This document shows, in pieces, positions 27,064 through 35,672 of a stretch of 64,000 nucleotides of DNA. The position numbers and the translations under genes are program-made. Position 1 is the first letter of the stretch, and the number at the start of each line of letters is the position of its first letter. The stretch is from assembly GCF_001439735.1 (NCBI RefSeq), contig NZ_JYLN01000001.1, forward strand, positions 682,001 to 746,000. Reading direction: 5' to 3'. The DNA comes from Pseudomonas paralactis. GTDB lineage: Bacteria; Pseudomonadota; Gammaproteobacteria; Pseudomonadales; Pseudomonadaceae. The notes beneath the pieces are model-generated. The model was not told where the DNA came from. It saw only the letters and a program-made list of their open reading frames with translations, and made no database searches.

Positions 27064-27726
27064 GATGGCCGCCGCCTCCAAATGCTGCTCATGACTGAAC
27101 CCCGACGCCTTCAACGGCTTCAAATCATGATCCCCCGCCGCCAGCCACATCACCTCAATGCTCTCTGACAAGTCATAACCCTGCACCGCCGCACGATTGC
27201 CCAAGGCATCGCGCTCGCCCTGCACAATCAACGTCGGCGTCTTCAACCCGGCCAAGTGCTCCACCCGAGGCTTTTGCGGCTTGCCCACCGCATAAAACGG
27301 ATAGCCCAGGCACACCAACCCATCGGCGCCCAGCTCATCGGCCAACAAACTGGCCATGCGCCCGCCCATGGACTTGCCGCCAATCGCCAGTTTCCCAGCG
27401 ACATGACGTCGCACCTGGGCATACACTTCACGCCACGCCTCCAGCAGTTTCGGCGCCGGATTCGGCGGGCGTTTGCCCCCGTCCAAGCGGCGCTGGGCCA
27501 TGTACGGGAACTCGAAGCGCAACACGCTCACGCCATGCCCGGCAAGGCGTGCAGCCATGTCGTTCATGAACGCCGAGTCCATCGGTGCGCCAGCGCCGTG
27601 GGCCAGGATCAACGTGACCGGCTTATCCGAAGTCGTGCCCGTGGCGACATCCCACAACCAGCCATGTTCCCGTACACACTGCGCCCATTGATCCCCGTCA
27701 ATACTGGCCTTGTGCTCTTTGCCCAT
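27040..27726 (-). CDS. Alpha/beta hydrolase (KANL3/Tex30-like, COG3571)
   Basis: The 228-residue protein has the [12 protein letters not shown] oxyanion-loop segment and the nucleophile motif [11 protein letters not shown] (Ser near residue 114). The late GERDALG and AGDHDLKP segments hold the expected Asp and His. The family is poorly characterised. The ATG at 27726 was chosen because GAGG lies five bases upstream; 29 extra in-frame residues upstream would run into the ccoN promoter region. Its 5' codons contain the ANR box of the divergent oxidase operon. Confidence 0.85.
   Translation of the reverse strand: MGKEHKASIDGDQWAQCVREHGWLWDVATGTTSDKPVTLILAHGAGAPMDSAFMNDMAARLAGHGVSVLRFEFPYMAQRRLDGGKRPPNPAPKLLEAWREVYAQVRRHVAGKLAIGGKSMGGRMASLLADELGADGLVCLGYPFYAVGKPQKPRVEHLAGLKTPTLIVQGERDALGNRAAVQGYDLSESIEVMWLAAGDHDLKPLKASGFSHEQHLEAAAIKASGFLA
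27688..27701 (+). promoter_or_regulatory. FNR/ANR box before the first cco operon
   Basis: TTGAT-CCCC-GTCAA matches the FNR-family site, with a GTCAA right half. It is centred about 111 bp before the ccoN ATG and lies inside the first codons of the divergent hydrolase gene. A TATAAC at 27751 could serve as a -10. P. aeruginosa cco2, in the same relative position, is ANR-activated. Confidence 0.75.
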
Positions 27727-27805
27727 GCTTGCCTCGCTTTTTAGTCTGCCTATAACTCCAGCCCAAGTGCCGCACTTGCTTGGGTTGAACCGTGGATGGG
27801 GAACC

Positions 27806-29230
27806 ATGAACACTACTTTAAGTACCGCCTATAACTACAAGGTGGTCCGCCAATTCGCCATTATGACGGTGGTGTGGGGCATCGTCGGCATGGGGCTCGG
27901 GGTTTTTCTCGCGGCCCAATTGGTTTGGCCTGCGCTCAACTTCGATTTGCCCTGGACCAGCTTCGGCCGTCTGCGCCCATTGCACACCAATGCGGTGATT
28001 TTCGCGTTCGGTGGCTGTGCGCTGTTCGCCAGCTCCTTTTACTCGGTGCAACGCACCTGCCAGACGCAGCTGTTCGCGCCGAAAGTCGCCGCGTTCTGCT
28101 TCTGGGGCTGGCAGCTTGTGATCCTGCTGGCGGCAATCAGCCTGCCACTGGGCTACACCAGCTCCAAGGAATACGCCGAGCTGGAATGGCCGATCGACAT
28201 TCTGATCACCATCGTCTGGGTCGCCTACGCCATCGTGTTCTTCGGCACGATCATGAAGCGCAAGACCAAGCATATCTATGTGGGCAACTGGTTTTTCGGT
28301 GCGTTCATCATCACCGTGGCCATCTTGCATATCGTCAATAACCTGGAAATCCCGGTCAGCCTGACCAAGTCCTACTCGCTGTACGGCGGTGCGACGGATG
28401 CTATGGTGCAGTGGTGGTATGGGCACAACGCGGTAGGCTTTTTCCTGACTGCGGGCTTTCTGGGGATGATGTACTACTTCGTGCCCAAACAGGCCGAGCG
28501 CCCGGTGTATTCCTATCGCTTGTCGATCGTGCACTTCTGGGCGCTGATCACGCTGTACATTTGGGCCGGTCCTCACCACTTGCACTACACCGCCTTGCCG
28601 GACTGGGCGCAGTCCTTGGGCATGGTGATGTCGCTGGTGCTGCTGGCGCCAAGCTGGGGCGGCATGATCAACGGCATGATGACCCTCTCGGGTGCCTGGC
28701 ATAAGTTGCGCAGCGACCCGATCCTGCGCTTCCTCGTTGTCTCCCTGGCCTTCTACGGCATGTCGACCTTCGAAGGCCCGATGATGGCGATCAAGACCGT
28801 CAACGCCCTCTCCCACTACACCGACTGGACCATCGGCCACGTACACGCCGGGGCGCTGGGTTGGGTGGCGATGATCTCCATCGGCGCGCTGTACCACATG
28901 ATCCCGAAAATCTTCGGTCGCGAGCAGATGTACAGCCTCGGCCTGATCAACGCGCATTTCTGGCTGGCCACCATCGGCACCGTGCTCTACATCGCCTCGA
29001 TGTGGGTCAACGGCATCGCTCAGGGCCTGATGTGGCGTGCGGTCAACGAAGACGGCACCTTGACCTACTCCTTCGTCGAAACCCTGGTGGCCAGCCACCC
29101 AGGCTTCATCGTGCGTCTGGTGGGTGGTGCGATCTTCCTCAGCGGCATGTTCCTGATGGCTTACAACACATGGCGCACCGTGCGTTCGGCGCAACCTGCC
29201 GAAGTCACCGCTGCCGCGCAGATGGCCTGA
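27806..29230 (+). CDS. ccoN: Cytochrome cbb3 oxidase subunit I, first operon
   Basis: The 474-residue protein is the catalytic subunit with twelve membrane helices carrying haem b, the b3-CuB centre and proton channels. The conserved [16 protein letters not shown] and [19 protein letters not shown] segments provide metal-ligand histidines. [18 protein letters not shown] provides the distal histidines. GGGGA precedes the ATG at 27806. By gene order it corresponds to ccoN2 of P. aeruginosa, the ANR-induced copy, and an ANR box is found upstream. It is about 85% similar by eye to the second ccoN at 31443. Confidence 0.95.
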   Translation: MNTTLSTAYNYKVVRQFAIMTVVWGIVGMGLGVFLAAQLVWPALNFDLPWTSFGRLRPLHTNAVIFAFGGCALFASSFYSVQRTCQTQLFAPKVAAFCFWGWQLVILLAAISLPLGYTSSKEYAELEWPIDILITIVWVAYAIVFFGTIMKRKTKHIYVGNWFFGAFIITVAILHIVNNLEIPVSLTKSYSLYGGATDAMVQWWYGHNAVGFFLTAGFLGMMYYFVPKQAERPVYSYRLSIVHFWALITLYIWAGPHHLHYTALPDWAQSLGMVMSLVLLAPSWGGMINGMMTLSGAWHKLRSDPILRFLVVSLAFYGMSTFEGPMMAIKTVNALSHYTDWTIGHVHAGALGWVAMISIGALYHMIPKIFGREQMYSLGLINAHFWLATIGTVLYIASMWVNGIAQGLMWRAVNEDGTLTYSFVETLVASHPGFIVRLVGGAIFLSGMFLMAYNTWRTVRSAQPAEVTAAAQMA

Positions 29231-29240
29231 GGAGTCGATG

Positions 29241-29849
29241 ATGAAACACGAAACGATTGAAAAGAACGTCGGCCTGTTGATGCTGCTGATGGTGCTCGCC
29301 GTGAGCATCGGTGGCCTGACCCAGATCGTCCCGCTGTTCTTCCAGGACGTGACCAACAAGCCGGTCGAAGGCATGAAGCCCTACACCGCGCTGCAACTGG
29401 AAGGTCGCGACATTTACATCCGCGAAGGCTGCGTGCAGTGCCACTCGCAGATGATCCGCCCGTTCCGCGCCGAGACCGAGCGCTACGGCCACTACTCGGT
29501 AGCCGGCGAAAGCGTGTGGGACCACCCGTTCCTGTGGGGTTCCAAACGTACCGGCCCGGACCTGGCCCGCGTCGGCGCGCGCTACTCGGACGACTGGCAC
29601 CGCGCGCACTTGTACAACCCGCGCAACGTGGTGCCGGAGTCGAAAATGCCGGCCTATCCGTGGCTGGTCACCGCCGCCGTCGACAGCAGCCACACCGAGA
29701 CCAAGTTGAAAGTGATGCGCACGCTCGGCGTGCCGTACACCGACGACGACATCAACGGCGCCGTCGCCAGCCTCAAGGGCAAGACCGAGATGGACGCGCT
29801 GGTTTCCTACCTGCAAGTGCTCGGCACTGCCATCAAGAGCAAGAGGTGA
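29241..29849 (+). CDS. ccoO: Cytochrome cbb3 oxidase subunit II (mono-haem c), first operon
   Basis: The 202-residue membrane-anchored cytochrome c has one N-terminal helix ([17 protein letters not shown]). It has a single haem site CVQCH near residue 65, followed by [15 protein letters not shown]. It passes electrons from CcoP to CcoN. Two adjacent ATGs (29238 and 29241) are possible; the second gives MKHETIEKN, matching the other copy's MKHEVVEKN. It lies about 10 bp after ccoN. Confidence 0.93.
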   Translation: MKHETIEKNVGLLMLLMVLAVSIGGLTQIVPLFFQDVTNKPVEGMKPYTALQLEGRDIYIREGCVQCHSQMIRPFRAETERYGHYSVAGESVWDHPFLWGSKRTGPDLARVGARYSDDWHRAHLYNPRNVVPESKMPAYPWLVTAAVDSSHTETKLKVMRTLGVPYTDDDINGAVASLKGKTEMDALVSYLQVLGTAIKSKR

Positions 29850-29852
29850 GCC

Positions 29853-30053
29853 ATGGGATTTGAATTCGATGCGGGCACCATCCGCGGCCTCGGCACGCTG
29901 GTGGTCGCCATCGCCTTTATCGGCCTGTCGCTGTGGGTCTTCAACAACCGCCGCAATGCGGAATTCGAGCAGGCCCGCCTGCTGCCGTTTGCCGATGAAC
30001 CTTCCCCACCCGACGCTCAAGCAGAGCCAGCCACAAGGAGCACTCGGCCATGA
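29853..30053 (+). CDS. ccoQ: Cbb3 oxidase small subunit, first operon
   Basis: The 66-residue protein has a single membrane helix ([21 protein letters not shown]) followed by the [17 protein letters not shown] tail, which is typical of CcoQ (FixQ). It stabilises the cbb3 complex, particularly CcoP association. It overlaps the start of ccoP by four bases (ATGA). Confidence 0.9.
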   Translation: MGFEFDAGTIRGLGTLVVAIAFIGLSLWVFNNRRNAEFEQARLLPFADEPSPPDAQAEPATRSTRP

Positions 30054-30997
30054 CTACGTTTTGGAGTACATGGATCTGCGTATTGACCCTGGGCAGCCTG
30101 ATCGGCCTGACTTGGCTGTTGGTCGGCACCCGCAAGGGCGAAACCAAGGGCAGCGTCGACCAGACCATGGGCCACGCCTTCGACGGGATCGAGGAATACG
30201 ACAACCCGCTGCCCCAGTGGTGGTTTATGTTGTTCGCCGGCACCCTGGTATTTGCCGTCGGCTACCTGATCCTCTACCCGGGCCTGGGCAACTGGAAAGG
30301 CGTGCTGCCGGGCTATGAAGACGGCTGGACCCAGACCAAGGAGTGGGACAAGGAAATGGCCAAGGCCGACGCCAAGTTCGGGCCGATCTTCGCCAAGTTC
30401 GCGGCCATGCCGGTGGAAGAAGTGGCCAAGGACCCGCAAGCGTTGAAGATGGGCGGTCGCCTGTTCGCCTCCAACTGCGCGGTATGCCACGGCTCGGACG
30501 CCAAGGGCGCCTATGGCTTCCCCAACTTGGCCGACAGCAACTGGCGCTGGGGCGGTTCGGCCGAGGCCATCAAGGCCACCATCCTGAACGGTCGCCACGC
30601 GGCGATGCCGGCCTGGGGTGAAGTGCTGGGCGAGGACGGGGTGAAGAACGTCGCCGCCTATGTGCGTCATGACCTGGCCAAGCTGCCGTTGCCCGCCGAC
30701 AACACCGCCGACCTGGCCGCCGGCCAAGCCGCCTTCAGCACCACTTGCGTGGCGTGTCATGGTCCGCAAGGTCACGGCGTGGAAGCCATGGGTGCGCCCA
30801 ACCTGACCGAGCCTGCCGGGTTTATCTACGGCACCAGCCTGGCGCAGTTGCAGCAGACCATCCGCCATGGTCGCCAGGGCCAGATGCCGGCCCAGGACGT
30901 GCTGCAAGGTAATGACAAGGTGCACCTGCTGGCGGCTTACGTGTACAGCCTGTCCCATAACGCTGATGGTGCAACGCCAGACAGCGTGACCCAGTAG
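30050..30997 (+). CDS. ccoP: Cytochrome cbb3 oxidase subunit III (di-haem c), first operon
   Basis: The 315-residue protein has an N-terminal helix, the conserved [18 protein letters not shown] segment and a second helix. Two cytochrome c domains follow, with haem motifs CAVCH (near residue 143) and CVACH (near 233). It accepts electrons from periplasmic cytochrome c. It is ten residues shorter than the second copy, which has an extra loop before the first haem domain. Confidence 0.94.
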   Translation: MTTFWSTWICVLTLGSLIGLTWLLVGTRKGETKGSVDQTMGHAFDGIEEYDNPLPQWWFMLFAGTLVFAVGYLILYPGLGNWKGVLPGYEDGWTQTKEWDKEMAKADAKFGPIFAKFAAMPVEEVAKDPQALKMGGRLFASNCAVCHGSDAKGAYGFPNLADSNWRWGGSAEAIKATILNGRHAAMPAWGEVLGEDGVKNVAAYVRHDLAKLPLPADNTADLAAGQAAFSTTCVACHGPQGHGVEAMGAPNLTEPAGFIYGTSLAQLQQTIRHGRQGQMPAQDVLQGNDKVHLLAAYVYSLSHNADGATPDSVTQ

Positions 30998-31015
30998 AGC
31001 AGCAACCCGTTCCAC

Positions 31016-31114
31016 TGTAGGAGCGAGCTTGCTCGCGAAGAACCTGGGGACGCCGCGTTTATCCAGAATAAACGCGGCGCTCTGAAGTACTTCGCGAGCA
31101 AGCTCGCTCCTACA
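31016..31114. repeat. REPIN copy 6, with a self-complementary spacer
   Basis: The TGTAGGAGCG arms are standard. The spacer is itself a perfect hairpin: CGCCGCGTTTAT (31051-31062) and ATAAACGCGGCG (31068-31079). The other copies have asymmetrical spacers. It lies between the two cco operons. Confidence 0.92.
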
Positions 31115-31139
31115 GGGATCCGGTGTTGTTTTCACTTGC

Positions 31140-31154
31140 GCGACCAAGTGTCGC
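31140..31154. promoter_or_regulatory. RoxR/PrrA-type inverted repeat before the second cco operon
   Basis: GCGAC-CAAGT-GTCGC is a perfect inverted repeat, with a third GCGAC half at 31161-31165. A near-identical element precedes ccoG at 35550, including the following ACCCT. RegA/PrrA/RoxR regulators recognise GCGNC and GNCGC halves with variable spacing. Confidence 0.5.
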
Positions 31155-31344
31155 ACCCTCGCGACACCCACCTTTCCCCTCCTCCTATTCGGGTCTACGC
31201 TTGTTCCCACAGTGGAGCAATTCTGGCGTAGGCGACGGTATCCGTTGCGCCCCCTAAAATTCCTGTCCACTTGATCAGCTTTCTATTTCGGTCTTTATCC
31301 TTACACCAAACATGGAAAGGGCGCAGAATCTGGCGTGGAACGCA

Positions 31345-31358
31345 TTGATACAGGTCAG
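31345..31358 (+). promoter_or_regulatory. Degenerate FNR/ANR box before the second cco operon
   Basis: TTGAT-ACAG-GTCAG matches one half perfectly and the GTCAA-type half at four of five bases. It is centred 91 bp before the ccoN ATG. A TATAAA at 31412 could be a -10. The P. aeruginosa equivalent is described as largely constitutive, which fits a weak site. The rest of the region 31115-31442 shows no gene. Confidence 0.4.
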
Positions 31359-31442
31359 TCATTGCGTTGCAATGGCCCCTCGGTTTCTACATACTTGCGG
31401 CCGATTTTACCTATAAAAAAACCTAAACCGTGGAACCTTAGA

Positions 31443-32885
31443 ATGAGCACAGCAATCAGTCCGACTGCTTATAACTATAAGGTAGTCCGCCAGTTCGCCA
31501 TCATGACGGTGGTCTGGGGGATCCTTGGCATGGGGCTCGGGGTGTTCATCGCCTCGCAACTGGTCTGGCCGCAATTGAATTTCGACCTGCCATGGACGAC
31601 CTTCGGTCGTTTGCGCCCGCTGCACACCAACCTGGTGATCTTCGCCTTCGGTGGATGTGCACTGTTTGCCACCTCCTACTATGTGGTGCAGCGCACCTGC
31701 CAGACGCGCTTGATCTCGGATGGCCTGGCCGCCTTCACCTTCTGGGGCTGGCAGGCGGTTATCGTCGGCGCCATCATCAGCCTGCCGCTGGGCTACACCA
31801 CCACCAAGGAATACGCCGAGCTGGAATGGCCGATCGCGATTTTGCTCGCCATCGTCTGGGTGACCTATGCCGTGGTGTTCTTTGGCACCATCGTCAAGCG
31901 CAAGACCAAGCACATCTACGTCGGTAACTGGTTCTACGGTGCGTTTATCCTGGTCACGGCGATGCTGCATATCGTCAACCACGCCTCCCTGCCGGTGAAC
32001 CTGTTCAAATCCTATTCGGCCTATTCCGGCGCGACGGATGCGATGATCCAGTGGTGGTACGGCCACAACGCCGTCGGTTTCTTCCTCACCACCGGTTTCC
32101 TGGGCATGATGTATTACTTCGTGCCCAAGCAGGCCGAGCGTCCGATCTACTCTTATCGCCTGTCCATCGTGCACTTCTGGGCGCTGATCACCCTGTACAT
32201 CTGGGCCGGCCCTCACCACTTGCACTACACCGCCTTGCCGGATTGGGCACAGTCCCTGGGCATGGCGATGTCGATCATCCTGCTGGCGCCAAGCTGGGGC
32301 GGCATGATCAACGGCATGATGACCCTCTCGGGCGCCTGGCATAAGCTGCGCACCGACCCGATCCTGCGGTTTCTGGTGGTATCGCTGGCGTTCTACGGCA
32401 TGTCGACCTTTGAAGGTCCGATGATGGCGATCAAGACCGTCAACTCGCTGTCCCACTACACCGACTGGACCATCGGCCACGTACATGCCGGCGCTCTGGG
32501 CTGGGTAGCGATGATCTCCATCGGCGCGCTGTACCACATGATCCCCAAACTGTTCGGCCGCGCGCAGATGCACAGCGTCGGGCTGATCAACGCGCACTTC
32601 TGGCTGGCCACTATTGGCACCGTGCTCTACATCGCTTCGATGTGGGTCAACGGCATCACCCAGGGCCTGATGTGGCGTGCGATCAACGATGACGGCACCC
32701 TCACCTATTCCTTCGTCGAAGCGCTGCAAGCCAGCCACCCGGGCTTTATCGTGCGTGCCCTGGGCGGTGCGTTCTTTGCCAGCGGCATGTTGTTGATGGC
32801 CTACAACGTCTGGCGCACCGTGCGCGCCTCCGACCCGGCGCAAGCTGAAGCCGCCGCCAAGATCGCCGTTGTGGGAGCTCACTGA
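31443..32885 (+). CDS. ccoN: Cytochrome cbb3 oxidase subunit I, second operon
   Basis: The 480-residue catalytic subunit is highly similar to the copy at 27806, with the same histidine-bearing segments ([16 protein letters not shown] and [14 protein letters not shown]). Differences cluster at the N-terminus and at the C-terminal tail ([15 protein letters not shown]). The ATG at 31443 gives [17 protein letters not shown]; an upstream in-frame extension of 36 residues is unlikely. The stop overlaps the next start (TGATG). By position it corresponds to ccoN1 of P. aeruginosa. Confidence 0.95.
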   Translation: MSTAISPTAYNYKVVRQFAIMTVVWGILGMGLGVFIASQLVWPQLNFDLPWTTFGRLRPLHTNLVIFAFGGCALFATSYYVVQRTCQTRLISDGLAAFTFWGWQAVIVGAIISLPLGYTTTKEYAELEWPIAILLAIVWVTYAVVFFGTIVKRKTKHIYVGNWFYGAFILVTAMLHIVNHASLPVNLFKSYSAYSGATDAMIQWWYGHNAVGFFLTTGFLGMMYYFVPKQAERPIYSYRLSIVHFWALITLYIWAGPHHLHYTALPDWAQSLGMAMSIILLAPSWGGMINGMMTLSGAWHKLRTDPILRFLVVSLAFYGMSTFEGPMMAIKTVNSLSHYTDWTIGHVHAGALGWVAMISIGALYHMIPKLFGRAQMHSVGLINAHFWLATIGTVLYIASMWVNGITQGLMWRAINDDGTLTYSFVEALQASHPGFIVRALGGAFFASGMLLMAYNVWRTVRASDPAQAEAAAKIAVVGAH

Positions 32886-33493
32886 TGAAGCATGAAGTAG
32901 TCGAGAAGAATATCGGCCTGCTGGCCTTCTTCATGGTCATCGCCGTGAGCATCGGCGGCCTGACCCAAATCGTCCCGCTGTTTTTCCAGGACGTGACGAA
33001 CAAGCCGGTCGAAGGCATGAAGCCGCGTACCGCCCTTGAACTGGAAGGCCGTGACGTCTACATCGCCAACGGTTGCGTGGGCTGCCACTCGCAGATGATC
33101 CGCCCGTTCCGTGCCGAAACCGAACGCTACGGCCACTATTCGGTGGCCGGTGAAAGCGTGTGGGACCACCCGTTCCTGTGGGGCTCCAAGCGCACCGGCC
33201 CGGACCTGGCCCGTGTGGGCGGGCGTTATTCCGATGACTGGCAGCGTGCGCACTTGTACAACCCGCGCAACGTGGTGCCGGAGTCGAAAATGCCGGCGTA
33301 CCCGTTCCTCGTGGAAAACAAGCTCGACGGCAAGGACACCGCGAAGAAGATGGAAGTCTTGCGCACCCTGGGCGTGCCCTACACCGACGAAGACATCGCC
33401 GGTGCAGCCGCAGCCGTGAAGGGCAAGACCGAAATGGACGCATTGGTGGCCTACCTGCAAGGCCTTGGCACCATCATCAAAAGCAAACGGTGA
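32885..33493 (+). CDS. ccoO: Cytochrome cbb3 oxidase subunit II (mono-haem c), second operon
   Basis: The 202-residue membrane-bound cytochrome c has an N-terminal anchor ([18 protein letters not shown]) and one haem motif CVGCH near residue 64. Its sequence is nearly the same as the first copy except around residues 135-155 ([17 protein letters not shown]). The start codon overlaps the ccoN stop by one base, indicating coupled translation. Confidence 0.93.
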   Translation: MKHEVVEKNIGLLAFFMVIAVSIGGLTQIVPLFFQDVTNKPVEGMKPRTALELEGRDVYIANGCVGCHSQMIRPFRAETERYGHYSVAGESVWDHPFLWGSKRTGPDLARVGGRYSDDWQRAHLYNPRNVVPESKMPAYPFLVENKLDGKDTAKKMEVLRTLGVPYTDEDIAGAAAAVKGKTEMDALVAYLQGLGTIIKSKR

Positions 33494-33498
33494 CCTAC

Positions 33499-33684
33499 AT
33501 GGATATCGGGATGATTCGTGGCCTGGGCACCGTTGTGGTGATGGTGGCCTTTGTCGGCCTGGCGTTGTGGGTGTTCAGCCCACGGCGCAAGTCGGAGTTT
33601 GACGACGCGACCATGCTGCCCTTCGCAGATGACCCCGAAGCCATCAAGCACGTCGAGCAAGCTTCTAGGAGTAACAAAGAATGA
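33499..33684 (+). CDS. ccoQ: Cbb3 oxidase small subunit, second operon
   Basis: The 61-residue protein has one membrane helix ([21 protein letters not shown]) and the tail [19 protein letters not shown], matching CcoQ. The ATG at 33499 gives [10 protein letters not shown]; a GTG three codons earlier overlaps the ccoO stop and is a less likely start. It overlaps ccoP by four bases. Confidence 0.9.
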   Translation: MDIGMIRGLGTVVVMVAFVGLALWVFSPRRKSEFDDATMLPFADDPEAIKHVEQASRSNKE

Positions 33685-34658
33685 CTACGTTCTGGAGTCT
33701 GTACGTCACAGTCCTCAGTCTGGGTACCATCTTCGCCCTGACCTGGCTGCTGCTGTCGACCCGCAAGGGCCAGCGCACCGAGCAGACGGATGAGACCGTC
33801 GGCCACTCGTTCGACGGCATCGAGGAGTACGACAACCCGCTGCCCAAATGGTGGTTCATGCTGTTTGTCGGCACCATTGTCTTCGCCCTCGGCTATCTGG
33901 TGCTCTACCCGGGCCTGGGTAACTGGAAAGGCCTGCTGCCGGGTTACAACTACCTGGACAACGACAAGCAAACCGCGTTTGCCAACGGCCAGACCGGCTG
34001 GACCGGCGTACACGAATGGGAAAAGGAAATGGCCAGGTCGGAGGCCAAGTTCGGGCCGATCTTCGCCAAATTCGCATCGATGCCCATTGAAAAAGTGGCC
34101 AAGGACCCGCAAGCCTTGAAGATGGGCGGCCGACTGTTTGCCTCCAACTGCTCAGTGTGCCACGGCTCCGACGCCAAGGGCGCCTACGGCTTCCCTAACC
34201 TGACCGACGCTGACTGGCGCTGGGGTGGCGAACCCAACACCATCAAGGAAACCATCATGAAAGGCCGCCACGCGGTGATGCCGGGCTGGGCCGAAGTCAT
34301 CGGCGAGCAAGGCGTAGCTGACGTAGCAGGCTTTGTAGTGACCCAACTCGATGGCCGCAAACTGCCCGAAGGTGCCAAGGCCGACGTGGCCAACGGCGAG
34401 AAACTCTTCGCCGCCAACTGCGTGGCCTGCCACGGCCCGGCCGGTAAAGGCACCCCAGCCATGGGCGCGCCGGACCTGACACATCCAGGCGCATTCATCT
34501 ACGGTTCGAGCTTCGCGCAACTGCAGCAGACCATCCGCTATGGCCGTCAGGGCCAGATGCCTGCGCAGGAGCAACTGCAGGGCAATGACAAGGTGCATTT
34601 GCTGGCAGCGTATGTTTACAGCTTATCTCATGCCGACAAGGCTGCCGAAGCTCAGTAA
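33681..34658 (+). CDS. ccoP: Cytochrome cbb3 oxidase subunit III (di-haem c), second operon
   Basis: The 325-residue protein has two membrane segments with [18 protein letters not shown] between them, and two cytochrome c domains with haem motifs CSVCH (near residue 156) and CVACH (near 246). An insertion around residues 90-105 ([18 protein letters not shown]) distinguishes it from the first copy. A stable hairpin follows at 34667-34694. Confidence 0.94.
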   Translation: MTTFWSLYVTVLSLGTIFALTWLLLSTRKGQRTEQTDETVGHSFDGIEEYDNPLPKWWFMLFVGTIVFALGYLVLYPGLGNWKGLLPGYNYLDNDKQTAFANGQTGWTGVHEWEKEMARSEAKFGPIFAKFASMPIEKVAKDPQALKMGGRLFASNCSVCHGSDAKGAYGFPNLTDADWRWGGEPNTIKETIMKGRHAVMPGWAEVIGEQGVADVAGFVVTQLDGRKLPEGAKADVANGEKLFAANCVACHGPAGKGTPAMGAPDLTHPGAFIYGSSFAQLQQTIRYGRQGQMPAQEQLQGNDKVHLLAAYVYSLSHADKAAEAQ

Positions 34659-34666
34659 CCTGGAAA

Positions 34667-34694
34667 GCCCCGCACTGTGAGAACCGTGCGGGGC
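34667..34694. terminator. Terminator-like hairpin after the second cco operon
   Basis: GCCCCGCAC (34667-34675) pairs perfectly with GTGCGGGGC (34686-34694) around a ten-base loop. No T-run follows on the plus strand; on the minus strand CTTTCC follows. It separates ccoP from the inserted gene at 34788. Confidence 0.6.
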
Positions 34695-34787
34695 ATAGTC
34701 CGTATCAGCAATTGCATCATCAAGAACCTGCGTCACGCAGAGAGTCTTGAGAGTGATACTGAGCTGCCTGTTCTCTACGGGAGCAGG

Positions 34788-35252
34788 TTACAACGGGCCA
34801 ACGGTAGCCACCACCGCAGGCGTGACCTCTACGAGAGGCGCGACGCCGCTGATGACACTGACTTTGACTTGGCTGTTTTTTCTCAGTTGGGTTAGCTCGG
34901 CAATCGTATCCTGAATGCTTTGCGGGCTGATTTTGCCGTCCAGCCACTTGTCACCATCACTATCAAGTTTATCCAAAAGTGATTCACGCTTCAGCAGTTC
35001 CTTAGCGAACTGACCGACGTCTGTGCACTCTTTAGAAAGCTCTTCAAGCCGAGACAAGGTGATAAATCCCGGATTTTTCGGATCTTCAAACATTTTGAAG
35101 TCGCCCGCCAATTGCTTGGAGAGTCGCAAATCGTTCCAGCCGGAATATTGGTTGTAGAGATTCAACGAAGCGGCAGCTACTATCGAGACCCCGGCTTCAG
35201 GGAGCAGTAAGTCATATGGAAGTTTAATCGTCATGCCATTGTTTATATTCAT
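34788..35252 (-). CDS. Hypothetical protein with EF-hand-like acidic loop
   Basis: The 154-residue protein has no signal peptide and belongs to no family I recognise. Residues 97-109 (DSDGDKWLDGKIS) form an acidic DxDxDxxxD loop resembling an EF hand, although position 6 is not Gly and position 12 is not acidic. A second, weaker loop is DPKNPGFITLSR at 57-68. The general layout recalls EF-hand-like proteins linked to type III secretion in plant-associated bacteria, but that is weak. GAGGAG five bases before the ATG supports the start. Its GC content is lower than its neighbours', and it splits the cco1-ccoG cluster. Confidence 0.7.
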   Translation of the reverse strand: MNINNGMTIKLPYDLLLPEAGVSIVAAASLNLYNQYSGWNDLRLSKQLAGDFKMFEDPKNPGFITLSRLEELSKECTDVGQFAKELLKRESLLDKLDSDGDKWLDGKISPQSIQDTIAELTQLRKNSQVKVSVISGVAPLVEVTPAVVATVGPL

Positions 35253-35269
35253 AGTGACTCCTCACATTA

Positions 35270-35308
35270 ATAAGCCACTGTAAGTAGTGGCCTCTCTCTG
35301 TGGCTTAT
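35270..35308. promoter_or_regulatory. Nested inverted repeats before the inserted gene
   Basis: ATAAGCCAC (35270-35278) and GTGGCTTAT (35300-35308) are perfect reverse complements. Inside, GCCACT (35274-35279) can alternatively pair with AGTGGC (35286-35291). The pair lies just upstream of the minus-strand gene starting at 35252. The rest of 35253-35672 holds the ANR and RoxR-like sites of ccoG and no gene. Confidence 0.4.
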
Positions 35309-35508
35309 CAACTTCAATCAGTTCCATCATAAGACCCTGAGTACCAATAAAGTGGGAACCTTAGTTGTCGTCGACGGCGCGGCCTAGAGTAACTCAATCC
35401 TGATTCGCGAGGAGCGCACTGACAGGTCCAACAAGAGCGTTGCGCTGATTGACTCAGGACACAAATGACCCGCTCGCACTCAAAAACCGTCCATACTTCA
35501 CAAGTCAA

Positions 35509-35522
35509 TTGATCCAGATCAC
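35509..35522 (+). promoter_or_regulatory. FNR/ANR box before ccoG
   Basis: TTGAT-CCAG-ATCAC matches the consensus TTGATNNNNATCAA at nine of ten bases. It is part of a larger inverted repeat (TCAATTGAT at 35505-35513 with ATCAATTGA at 35530-35538), so a second half-site pair follows it. It is centred 157 bp before the ccoG ATG. Confidence 0.65.
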
Positions 35523-35549
35523 GTACACCATCAATTGATTTCCCCCAAC

Positions 35550-35564
35550 GCGACCAAAGGTCGC
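35550..35564. promoter_or_regulatory. RoxR/PrrA-type inverted repeat before ccoG
   Basis: GCGAC-CAAAG-GTCGC is a perfect inverted repeat 109 bp before the ccoG start. With its ACCCT continuation it agrees at 18 of 20 bases with the element before the second cco operon at 31140. Confidence 0.5.
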
Positions 35565-35672
35565 ACCCTTCACGCACCACCGGGGGCGTATCATTAGGCC
35601 ACTGCAACACCCCCCATTTGATCGCGGCCGGCACGTACTGGCCGAGGCAAATCTCCACCGCCGTGGGATGCA

